In this document: in pieces, positions 37,101-46,225 of the stretch
How positions within the stretch are numbered: position 1 is the first letter of the stretch
Layout of the letters: each line of letters begins with the position of its first letter
Source of the DNA: Pseudocercospora fijiensis CIRAD86
Lineage: Eukaryota > Ascomycota > Dothideomycetes > Mycosphaerellales > Mycosphaerellaceae
NCBI RefSeq assembly: GCF_000340215.1
Contig: NW_006921534.1
Span: 1,607,053 to 1,671,052, forward strand
Length of the DNA: 64,000 bases
Reading direction: 5' to 3'
The notes under the pieces: generated by a model
Told to the model about the DNA's origin: nothing
Seen by the model: only the letters and a program-made list of their open reading frames with translations
The model's database searches: none
Position numbers and translations under genes: made by a program

Positions 37101-37987
37101 AAATATGCCTACAGCTAAGACTAAAGCATCGGCTATTAACAGCCTTCTATCTACAGACTAACGGTCAAATAGAGAGACAGAATGCTACCCTATAGCAGTA
37201 CCTACGCAGTTACATTAACGAGAACCCTAAGGATTAGGTTAATCTCCTATAACTAGCCGAATTCGTATACAATAACAGTGTCTACTTATCTACTAAGGTA
37301 TTACCTTATTTCGCTATAATAGGAAGCAACCCTGCGCTGCTATAAGACCCCCTATCGCTCGAGGCCGAGCGCAAGGAAAGGAAAGCGGGTTAACCTAAGA
37401 CACTAGCGGCTATTAAGAGGGTTTAGAAGATGCGAGAAATCTATACTAAGATAGCCGAGAAGTTGATAAAGGCTTAAGAGTACTAAAAGACCTACTATAA
37501 CAAACACTACCTTCTAATAACCTTTAAGCAAGGCGACATAGTTATGCTTAGTATAAAGAACCTCCGCATCTGTAAACACCTATTACCCGATAGCAAAACA
37601 AGGCCTAAGCTCGCACTAAGATACATTAGCCTATTCCGTATTCGAGAACCGAAGGGCATACAGGCCTACTAGTTATAGCTTCTACCCTATTACACTATCT
37701 ATAACACCTTCTATATATCCCTCCTTAAGCTATACTATTAACGCGAAGGCGATAAAGCGCCTGCTAAGTTAGAAGAAGTCTTAGCTAATAGTAAAGAACT
37801 GTAGTCTATAGAACGTATCCTATAGCACCGGACTAGGAAAGGCAAGAAGGAATACCTCCTAAGGTAGCAAGGCTATTTACCTAAATAGGACTCGTAGGAA
37901 GCTAAAGGATCCTTTAAGGATATAACCGAGTTGTTAGATAAGTATTAGACTAGCGTAAAGAACAAGAAGAAGGCTAAAAGCTTATAA
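34103..37987 (+). pseudogene. Element B pol, RIP-mutated
   Basis: Same domain order as element A pol, ending TAA at 37985-37987: protease (VTLDLGNSVSAL), RT (LCVNYRRLN, TILDIKDVYY), the YLDD box changed to YLDN at 35276-35287 as in A, RNase H with the first Asp kept (IRIETDALQFAI), integrase (VSDRGSIF, IERQN) and a C-terminal chromodomain ending LLDKY. Stops are nearly all TAG. Confidence 0.88.
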
Positions 37988-39177
37988 TATTACTATTAAG
38001 GCCTAGGACAATACTACCCCCGGGGTGCTATTAGCTAACTAATTAGAGGCCGGCAAACTAGGACAATAAGACTATACTAGGCGCGCTACGACGCGTTAAT
38101 TAATTAATCGCATGCTCTTTCAAGGGCTCTACCTCTTTACTAACGCGCCCTATAGATCCCCCTCTTATTCCCTTATTCTATCGAGGTCTCGAGGCCTAGG
38201 CAATCGGCGAGGACGGCGCGGCCGGCGCGGCTATATTAGTAATAGTGTTGCGGAGTGTGTTGCTGCTTAAGAAAGGAAGGATATAGCTATATTAGTAACG
38301 GTATTGCCGAGTTATTATTAGTTAAAGAAGGAAATTAGAAGCAAGGTAAAGTTAGCGCTAAGACAGCTAGTACCGCTATTATTAATATTACTTGCTATTG
38401 TTACTACGCCTACGGGCACAACCTTACCTATACTACGAGCCTAAGGCACCTTTAATCAAAACTTTAATTAAAACTTTAAGCCGCTTAAAAGATTGAGCGA
38501 CTAATAGACTAACTAACTAAGGGCAAAACTATAGAGCTAAGCTAGCCGGGGTCGATCTTGCGGATAATAGGTTACTCCTCGATCTTTCCGATCCTTTAAG
38601 CGAGGCGAACCTCTACTACTACACTTATAATAGCCTTTACCTATAGAAACTAGAAGAACTAAGTTTTTTAAAAAGATATAATTAGTTAATACTTAAAGGC
38701 TGCTAAACCTAACTAATTAGGGCTAGTGAAACTACGATAGTAAACAATAGCCCTCGTAATAACAAGAACAATCCCTCGTAATAACAAGAACAACCCTCGG
38801 AAGCGGACATTGCTAGGTCTTTTAAGAGTAGACGCAAAGAACTCGGTACGATATTACTTAGAGCGGAGGCAGGGCTGCAATACCTCGTACGTCTACCTGT
38901 TATAGTAGGGAAGACGCGCTCGTATTATAATTAGTCGAAGGCCCTTAATTCTTGTAGATATATATTACTTTATAGTTTATTATATATAGGGATAGCGCAG
39001 TTAGAGTTGGACATTGTGCTATATTAGAGGTAAGGTTTGACATAGTTACATAATTAGGTAGTTAAGTGTTTAATTTAGCGCGGGCTAAGCAGCTTATTAG
39101 ACTTGCTAAGTTAGCGGCAATAGAGGTCGTAGAACATAGACAGGCTACGAGGGCGCGGCCTTTAGAAGGGAAGCGTA
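37988..39177 (+). other. Element B 3' untranslated region
   Basis: Parallel to 29093-30261 of element A. Starts with a GC-core palindrome; no coding signal. Confidence 0.6.
38008..38034. repeat. GC-core imperfect palindrome, copy 7 (element B)
   Basis: ACAATACTACCCC then CGGGGTGCTATTAG, 20 bases after the pol stop of element B. Less mutated than the element A copy. Confidence 0.8.
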
Positions 39178-39374
39178 TATCAGGACTAAAGAGGCTATAC
39201 GTAATTAGCATATAACTAGACTAAGTGAAGCTAGGGTCTTAGTGCCTTAGGTAGGGCTTAGCGCTTAGCAATAGGCTAACTTGCCTGCCTTCCTCCCTCT
39301 CCTCCTAGCTCCTTATCGAATACTACTTGTACCTACTACTACCCTATCTACCTACTAACATAACCCTTCTCATA
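39178..39374 (+). repeat. Element B 3' LTR
   Basis: 197 bp; starts TATCAGG, keeping a CpA that is TpA in the other three family LTRs, and ends TTCTCATA. Confidence 0.92.
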
Positions 39375-39379
39375 CTAGA

Positions 39380-39909
39380 TCCTAGAAACTAGCTCTCGTA
39401 TCTCCTTTAGCTAGGCGGGGGGGCGGTAGCCTTCTTTTCCTAGTAGAAGGCTAAGTACTATCTAAGCGAGGCTGCGAATCTAGGAAAGCCCTATCCGATT
39501 AATAGGGGGCTCCCCGGCTATCTAGCCTGCAATCCGTATTTGCTATTAATTAATAGTCTTAGCAAACTAAGCAAGGCCGATAGGTAATTAATCTATCTCC
39601 TCCTTAGGCGGGCGGTAGCTTATCTCGAGCAAGCGGTGCTAAATAGGTCTTCGACCCGGAGCCGAGTCCTTAGAAGCTAGCTATAGTCGCAGACTAGGCC
39701 CTAAGCTATAACAGTCCTAAGGGTTTGCAGCTTTTCGGGTTAAAGCGATGCTCTCGTTAAGAGGTTTCTCTGCTTATCGTAATAGCCCCTCGAGATACTT
39801 CTATATCGTCTATATTGTAGGCTCTTGTCGTGCCCTCGCTTCGGTTATAGCTATTCGTGCCTAGAGACCACCTTTAATATACCTAAACCTGTTAGATATA
39901 AAGAGATAG
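39380..39909. other. Element C leader, primer-site-proximal part
   Basis: Noncoding leader of element C between its primer-binding site and the point where element B entered. No frame of note. Confidence 0.55.
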
Positions 39910-39927
39910 CCCTACCTTCGGCTCTAA
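39910..39927 (-). other. Element C primer-binding-like site
   Basis: On the minus strand, directly inside the 5' LTR, reads TTAGAGCCGAAGGTAGGG. Allowing TGG to TAG changes this starts like a tRNA 3'-end complement. The cognate tRNA was not identified. Confidence 0.5.
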
Positions 39928-40207
39928 TAAAGGACGGAAACTAACACTACTACTACTACTAGCAGTAATAGTATAGGCTACCGAGGGTAATATAACCTAT
40001 AGCAATATAGGCAACTATGTTTAGTATAATAGGATAACAAGACGGTTGCTTAGGCTAATAACTAGAGCCCTGCAACATAGGCATTATAGAAGTGTAATAT
40101 AAATAATGTGCTATACGAGGTTAGTAATCTATCTATAATGTAGAAGGAGGCCTCTTATATAGGCTTAAAACTCAGCCTAGGTGTATAGGGCCGGTTACTA
40201 GCTAATA
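39928..40207 (-). repeat. Element C 5' LTR
   Basis: 280 bp, pair of 13857-14136; followed by the target duplication GTAT at 40208-40211 and then satellite. Confidence 0.92.
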
Positions 40208-40211
40208 GTAT

Positions 40212-40740
40212 ATAGCAAGTCTTATCCGAAACTAAATACCTATATTAAGTACTATCCGGAAGGCTTATAGCGAGTAGTACTATCCGGAACGCTTATAGTA
40301 AATACTATCTAAAACGCCTATAGTAAATAGTATTCGAACTACCTATAGCGAGTACCCTATATAACGCCTACTACGAGTATCCTATAGGACGCCTATAGCG
40401 AGTACTCTATAGAATATCTATAATACTAAGAATAAGTCTAATTTAGAACGCTTATAATACTAAGTACTATTCGGAACGTATATAGTAAGTCTAATCCGGA
40501 GCGCTAATAGTTAGTACTACTATCTATAACGCTTATACTAAGTTTTATTTAAAACGCGCTATATAGTAATTCTAATCTAAACGCTTATACTAAGTCTTAT
40601 CCGGAACGCGTATAGTAAGTCTAACTCGGAACGCTAATAGTAAGTACTATTAAGAACGCTTATAGTAAGTAGTACTATCTAAAATACCTATAATAAGTAC
40701 TATTTAGAACACTTATAGTAAGCTATATCCGATACGCTTA
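40212..40740. repeat. Satellite array, right flank of element C
   Basis: Continuation of the 25-bp satellite. The first roughly 450 bp look identical to 13019-13470 on the other side of element C, then the two diverge. Confidence 0.9.
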
Positions 40741-41391
40741 GCCTTTCGAGTATACCGCCTCGAGTAAATATCCCCGGATTAGGCGTAAACGACTATATAG
40801 CCTCGAGTAAATACTACCGGATCGGGCGTAAAAGATATATATAAGATCGGAAATACTACTATTATAGCGGCGAAGCCTTACGATACGTACTACGACTACT
40901 ATGTCCTCCGAACCGGTCGCGAACTAAGGAGTTTTAACGTTCCTCGGATATAGCTAATTAGAGGCGGCTTTTAGATCGTTTTAAGCCGTACTAAGCCTAA
41001 AGTAGACCTACGGTTTGTTAAGTTATTATTATATTAGAGATAGCGTAACCGCGTAATACCGCCGCGAGCAAATACCGCCGGATTAGGCCTAAAAGTTAGA
41101 TATACCCTTCCGGAATACTACTATCGCGGCGGCAACGCGTTATAGAGCACACCGCTTCGAGCAAACACCGCCGGATAAGGTGCATACGACGAAGACGCCC
41201 TTTTCGAGACTGCTATCGAAGTTATAGCTCGTCGCGGCATACACTGCGACGTCTACGCCCTTCCGAATCGCTGAGGTATTGACGTTCCTCGCGTCCACCA
41301 ATCAGAGGCCGCGGTTGGCCCGTTTTGAGCCGCACTAAGCCTAAAGGGGCCCCAACTTTTGTTGAGTTGTCATATTATTGAGATACAGACG
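40741..41391. repeat. Edge repeat with a mutated and an unmutated copy
   Basis: Contains four related phrases around CGAGYAAAYACCGCCGGAT (near 40760, 40803, 41063 and 41155) and a 120-bp duplication: 40921-41046 is heavily RIP-mutated, while 41270-41391 keeps CpA and TpG. The island ends inside this repeat. Family unknown; no coding potential. Confidence 0.75.
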
Positions 41392-41626
41392 TTCGGTAGT
41401 TACAGCAATTGGATTATTGGCTCGTTTACACTCGCTGCTACAGAGAAAAAAGTCGGGTGGCATGCCACTCTCCCATCGCGAAATTGATCAATGATCTCGA
41501 CAGGCCAATCTTGTGGTTCTGCGAATGACGCGGGCTAACAGGCGATTCTGCATAATACCTCCCAAACACCTTAGACTATAGTTGTCGAGTGCGGTTTCTT
41601 CAGAATCCGGAATCATACAGTACGAG

Positions 41627-42781
41627 CTAAAACACCTTGTCCTTCTCCTTCTCTCGCATCTCTTCCCCCTGCGTATCGCATACCTCGCATACGGGTTCAG
41701 TTTGGATGCCACTCAAGTGCTTTGCATGTTGAAGTGCAGAACTCTCTAGCCAAACATTCGGAAACCAATCTCTATCCCTGTACAATACATTACGACCAAG
41801 TGGATATGGCAGGTCCAGAAATTTGATTGTCAGAGAGGACAATTTCATCAAGATAGCGTCAGGTACGCTTTTGAGCGTGTAGTCTCGAGCGATTCGAAGA
41901 GCAGCAAAGCCAAAGCCATCATTGTTGCGCGTCTGGGTTCTCATGGGCTCCTCTTGGTCGCCATTGCCCTCTCGTAGAACTTCGAGAAGACGCTTTGGCA
42001 ACCAAAGCTCAGTATACCTACCAGGCAGACTGTCAGTGTCACCGCTTCGCTTCACTCCATGCAACTCTCATTCGGATTATACTTACTCTGGCCGGTAATG
42101 AGGACGTCGTCCTATTGGAACTTGGTCAGTTTGCACCCAATATTTGAATTTCGTTCTGTCTTCCCCGGCTAGCCATTGTCCAGCTACGGAATAAGGAACA
42201 GCGAAGTTTGCTAAATCCGCCTTCTGCACGTCACCGACAAACAAGGTCAGCTTAGAAAAGTTTGTGAAACCTGATAGTGCTCCCATATTGGCTGGCCATT
42301 CTTCGTGATCGTAAGGGGCTATGGCAAAATAACCCTCACCAATTGCAACATCGCATACAAGATCCTTGAGCTCGCCTGGTTCAGTCTCCAGAAACCTCCG
42401 CACATAGTCCATCGTGTCGAATACAAAAGTGTTACCATTCCACAGCGCAGTGGTGCCGCAACGGCCCAGGTACTTGCAGCTCCTCAGCACTGCCGTAGGA
42501 GCTCTCAAGATTGATTTGCGCTTGGCTGGCTCACCCTGTAGGGTCGCTGCTTCTCTCTCAAATCGTCGACTTTCTGCAGAATTTAGAGCATGGCTAATGT
42601 TGATGCATTGACCTTGAGGCAGCACGAAGGAGAGTATCAAAATACCCAATTCGGCGGGGAGATTGACAATGCGTAGACGAGACACATGAGTATGCGCGAC
42701 ACTTGAAGCTGTAGGGTAGCCCAATCTTCGAGAAGAGCCGGGGGCAGATTGATGACCGTGCCTCTTGCGCTTTCCAGGCAT
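41627..42781 (-). CDS. F-box-like/2EXR-like fungal protein
   Basis: Two exons, complement(41627..42029, 42087..42781), 365 aa; the 57-nt intron has GTAAGT and ACAG, joining RPHYRP-D-LPGRYTELW. Start at MPGKRKRHG, preceded by stop-free but unprotein-like sequence. After a basic N-terminus, residues about 36-60 (LRIVNLPAELGILILSFVLP) resemble the LP-x-E-L-x-x-x-I start of F-box and 2EXR-type domains common in Pezizomycotina. Further conserved-looking blocks: CKYLGRCGTTALWNGNTFVF, PANMGALSGFTNFSKLTLFV, LESSALQHAKHL. The C-terminal CEVC is a single CxxC. Function unknown; possible substrate adaptor. Unmutated although bordered by repeat islands on both sides. Confidence 0.7.
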
Positions 42782-43161
42782 GACGATGGTGTGGTGTACT
42801 GTAACGTCCGAAATGCCAACATTGCCCGAAGAAATATTCACTAATGTTTGCTCTGTGGCTTGACGAGTGATTCTGAAAGGCAGTGGGTCAAACAGCGTTT
42901 CGAGGCAATTCCAGTGGCATTCGATTGTGCATACAGAATCATGTCTCATATGCTTTTGACCGATATGCCGCATTAAGATCAGGAAGGAAGGGGCCCAGCA
43001 GATCGGATGCTGAGGCGCTGGAGGCGGATTATTCGACTCCAGTCTTTGGATTTGAGACCATGTAAACGGGCGAATGTGCTTTCATGATGCGAAGACCCGC
43101 ATAATCCAGTAGTAGGACTCCCCCAAGTCTCTTCCAAAGCGTTGTTGCTATTGAACACGCA
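42782..43161. other. Intergenic region
   Basis: 3' flank of MED18 and 5' flank of the F-box-like gene, both on the minus strand. No gene seen. Confidence 0.5.
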
Positions 43162-43968
43162 TCAGATGTTCTTCACTCTAGAGTCGAGCGCGAGCCGGTC
43201 AGGAGCAATCAGATCCAGTGCGCCGTCCATGGTCTCTTTAAAAGCCAGCAGCTCCTGTTTGGCCTTGTCCGTGAGGTTGGAATTGTTGCCGTCCTCAACC
43301 CGGATGGAGGTCTCGATGATCCAGCTGCCGCTTGGGTCGATAAGCTTTTGGTCCTTCGGGAACAGCACTGTCGATGAGATTGGATCTGAAAGATCAGCGC
43401 CGTGCATCCTGAACACCTGAGAGCTCTTACCTTGGGAGTCTGGGGCTTGTCGCATTCGATACAAGCGAGTGACAACATTGTTGTGAACAAAGCGGTTGGC
43501 TTCTGTAATGAATTGACGTCTGAACTGATACAAGTCAGGCTGCCTCAGACGCTGGAGTTCATCTTCTGTGGCCGAGTGCTCGTCGTAATTCCGGGCAATG
43601 TAGTCTGTCAATCCAGGGTCCGGAAGGGCTTCTGCGCGGAAAGTCCATGGCCCAGCCTCAGCCTCGCCAGATTCACGGAAATGAATGTCTCTGATGAGCT
43701 TGTGGTAGTTGAGTTGAGGAGCTTGCTTTGGAGCTTGCTGCTTTGCCTGTATCTGGACGAAAACGATGAGACGAGGTTCAAAAAAGGAGAGGTGCAAGAT
43801 CAAGCCTACCTTCTTCGAGACAGCGGCGTCAGGTGCCTTCGTCTGCCCATAGATGGCCACTTGCTGCCATGCTGGGACTGGCTGCGAGCCTGTCACGCCT
43901 GCCAATATGCTGAGAACCTGAATCTCACGAGCGCGTGGAATTTGCGAATAGAGCAAATACTCGCGCAT
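43162..43968 (-). CDS. MED18: Mediator complex subunit 18 (MED18/Srb5 family)
   Basis: Start MREYLLYSQIPRAREIQVLSIL matches the first beta strand and helix of fungal MED18 (M-x-E-L-x-L-Y-x-Q-V...QVL-x-I-L-A-G). Later blocks also fit: NYHKLIRDIHFRESGEAEAG, WTFRAEALPDPGL, VVTRLYRMR, GSWIIETSIRVEDG, the last being the conserved C-terminal strand and the turn before the final helix. A phase-0 in-frame intron, 43753..43809 (57 nt, GTAGGC donor, pyrimidine-rich tract, CAG), is likely; spliced length 249 aa, unspliced 268. MED18 is in the Mediator head module with MED20, linking RNA polymerase II to activators. It lies about 0.4 kb from the inverted repeat of element E. Confidence 0.85.
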   Translation of the reverse strand: MREYLLYSQIPRAREIQVLSILAGVTGSQPVPAWQQVAIYGQTKAPDAAVSKKVGLILHLSFFEPRLIVFVQIQAKQQAPKQAPQLNYHKLIRDIHFRESGEAEAGPWTFRAEALPDPGLTDYIARNYDEHSATEDELQRLRQPDLYQFRRQFITEANRFVHNNVVTRLYRMRQAPDSQGKSSQVFRMHGADLSDPISSTVLFPKDQKLIDPSGSWIIETSIRVEDGNNSNLTDKAKQELLAFKETMDGALDLIAPDRLALDSRVKNI

Positions 43969-44348
43969 GGTGGCGGTTTGAGTAAAGACTCGAGGCCTTC
44001 TTCCGTTCTTCGCCGGTCTCGGACAAGTCGTGATAGATCAGGCGGGTCAAGTCCGACAACCTCGCTGGAAATGGCACAATGGCGTGAGAAGCGGCTGGGA
44101 TGTGAATGATTGCCGCTCAAATCGCCGCTCGAGGCGTGCGAATGCCGACGAGAATCTACTATATGCGACGGCTTCAAGATGCGTAGAGTGATGCGGAGTT
44201 GGCCGCAGGAGTGTCAGAGATAAGAATTCGCATGTCGTCTCTGCCCAAAGTGATAGACGTGATTGTCGCGTCGCGCATGTGATTGTGGTGTGGCGAAGGT
44301 TTCCAAGCTTCGCGTGTGATTGAACGAATCCCGCACCACTAGGGAGGC
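43969..44348. other. MED18 upstream region
   Basis: Unmutated DNA between the MED18 start and the left inverted repeat of element E; presumed promoter. No gene. Confidence 0.5.
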
Positions 44349-44377
44349 CCATACATACCAGATTGTCAATGGAGGTT
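44349..44377 (+). repeat. Element E left terminal inverted repeat
   Basis: Begins CCATACATACCAGATTGTC; pairs with 48441-48469 on the opposite strand. Confidence 0.88.
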
Positions 44378-44459
44378 CTCACCGCCTCCTCTACTAGCCC
44401 ACCTCTACGACTAACTTTCTATGTTTGCCCTCGCACTACACTCGCTATTGACTCGCAAA

Positions 44460-46082
44460 ATGCCTCTACGTATCGATCTCTCGCTATAGAGGGCTTAGAT
44501 AACCTTACAAGTTAATAGCGGCACTATATAAGGCGAAATCCTACAGCACCTTATATAAGAGACTGGTTACTAGATAGCTCTTTCTACGCTTTATCGGAGG
44601 CTCAAGGAATGGGGGGTTAATTATAGCTATTACGCTTACTATAACCGAGTCAATAATATCGAGGCACTAAAGATCCGAGTCGCATATACCTTCTCCGCTT
44701 TACGCTTAACTAATAAAGAAGCGGTTGAAGTACTAAAGATAGATAGATTTAATATTAGCTAGCGGAGATATCAACGGATACGTTAAGAGCTTAGATTAAA
44801 GAAGGCATTATCGCGAGATAGATAGATAGAAGCGGAAGAGGAGATAGTAGAGGTCTTATAGGAAGAGCTCGAGAAGTCTACGGTAGAGTCCTTTAGCCGA
44901 CGGCACCTATATACCTATATTAGGTCCAAATACAACATTATTAGTAGAGATCGGCTGTATCGTATAGCTTGCTTACTAAATCCTAAAGGGTTGCGAGTCC
45001 GCCGCGAGCGGGCGCGAAAGTACTATAGAGCGATTGTTATACTAGGCCCTAGCTACGCAATATCAATAGATGCTTACTATAAATTCGAGCATTAGGGGAT
45101 ACAGATCTACGCAGCTATTAATGTCTACTCGCGTTACATTATCTAGGTCTACGTAGGGATTACTAGCCGTATAGCTGTATCCGTACTCGCTCAATATATT
45201 GTAACGATTAAGAACAGTAGTATAATGCTACAGATTATCCGATTAGACCGTAGGGCGGAAACGATTCTAGCCGCGGACGCTCACTATACGACTCGCCTTA
45301 CGACTCGCCTTGCGACTCGCAGTAACCCGGATCCGGAACCAGAACTAGAACCACTGGCTTTCGAAGACTGCTTTAAATACGGTACGAGCAAGATAAACTA
45401 GCGGATCGAGGCATAGTAGCGCTAGCAAGTACCCGCATTGAATAGCTAGAGGGGCTATTTTTACGAGTTGCTGCGCGAGTTACTATACGATGCTGAATTG
45501 CTAGCCGATCGGATTGCCTTCCTTACAGTCTATATACTAATTATGCGCTATAAAGTCCTCGAATTTGTTTACCTCTAGAACAGCTATCGGATTAGGAAGC
45601 AGGCCAATCGACTATACGTCGTACTAGGTATTCCGTATATTCTACACTATTATCTAGAGCTGAGCGGGCATTCTCATTAAGGTATTCCTGTGCCTAATAG
45701 CGTACTTAATAATATAGAGCAAGACCTTCAAGGATTCGGTATATATTAGATTCTATAGTACTCGCTACAGACTCGCTAATAGACTCGCTAATTCCTAGAT
45801 CTTAAAGCCTACCTACCCGAGGCTACGCTTACTTAGTGTTAGATAGCATTGTAGACTCGCGGCTTCTCGTATCTAGTTAGTAGTAGCGAGAATAATAGCG
45901 ATAGAGAGCGAGTTTACCGCTAGGTATACTTACTTCTTCGATAGCTAATTGCCGAGCATATAGCTATAGGGTTAGGGCCTAAACTAATAGAGTTGGATAA
46001 GCCATTAGCAGCTCGTAATTGGACGTTAGGTAGGGCGAATACCGGGGCTAGATTGATTGAGTTTACAAATGATATATACTAA
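44460..46082 (+). pseudogene. Element E integrase/transposase, RIP-mutated
   Basis: 540-codon frame from ATG 44460 to TAA 46080-46082, broken by TAG/TAA. N-terminal helix-turn-helix-like segments (STLYRRLKEWGVNY, RIRVAYTFSALRLTNKEA), then an rve-fold catalytic core: SIDAYYKFEH (first Asp), IQIYAAINVYSRYII, IIRLDRRAET (second Asp), AFEDCFKYGTSK and a RIEA motif (Glu), then ADRIAFLTVYILIMRYK and a C-terminal VVLGIPYIL block. These match the eukaryotic single-domain integrase-like family, not retrotransposon integrase. Not functional as read. Confidence 0.8.
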
Positions 46083-46225
46083 TCTAAAATAAGGGATTTG
46101 CGAGCCGGCCGCGAGCCGGCCGCGAGTCGCTTATTTCAGTTCTATTTCCTTCTTAATCTTTTAATTCCTATCTTGTTCTACCTCTATACTACTGCTATAG
46201 TTCTACCTCAGTTCTACTACTAACA

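Larger units (their letters stand above)
32306..39374 (+). mobile_element. Element B: Ty3 chromovirus, second copy of the A family
   Basis: LTRs of 197 bp at 32306-32502 and 39178-39374, flanked by a perfect 5-bp duplication CTAGA (32301-32305 and 39375-39379). Internal organisation is the same as element A, but gag lacks several codons present in A and the copies differ by many transitions. Independently inserted into the leader of element C. RIP-mutated and inactive. Confidence 0.93.
13857..40207 (-). mobile_element. Element C: Ty3/gypsy LTR retrotransposon, interrupted by elements A and B
   Basis: Two 280-bp direct LTRs (13857-14136 and 39928-40207) flanked by a 4-bp target duplication GTAT (13853-13856 and 40208-40211). 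Joining the flanks across one GTAT reproduces the uninterrupted satellite at 13013. LTR ends are TA...TA, as expected of TG...CA after RIP. Orientation is minus: a polypurine tract borders the left LTR and a primer-binding-like site borders the right one. Removing A and B (with one target copy each) leaves about 12.2 kb: gag, protease, reverse transcriptase, RNase H and integrase in minus order, plus a third long frame 3' of pol. The reverse-transcriptase FLDD is intact (about 20769-20780), but many stops break the frames, so the element is dead as it stands. Confidence 0.9.
11231..41265. other. RIP-mutated repeat island (about 30 kb)
   Basis: From about 11.23 kb to about 41.27 kb CpA and TpG become rare and TpA very common, while CpG stays frequent (e.g. 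the run of CGCG near 29300). Every long frame is broken mostly by TAG, the product of CAG or TGG after C-to-T change at CpA on either strand. This is the established RIP signature of Pezizomycotina. The island contains the satellite array, the Ty3 element C and the nested Ty3 elements A and B. No intact host gene is visible inside it. Confidence 0.92.

Noticed and set aside
11231..41391. Inverted repeats bounding the whole 30-kb island (a giant mobile element)
   Set aside because: Comparing the two edges by eye gives only a 7-bp match (ACTACCG); no convincing termini, captain-like tyrosine recombinase or cargo genes were seen.
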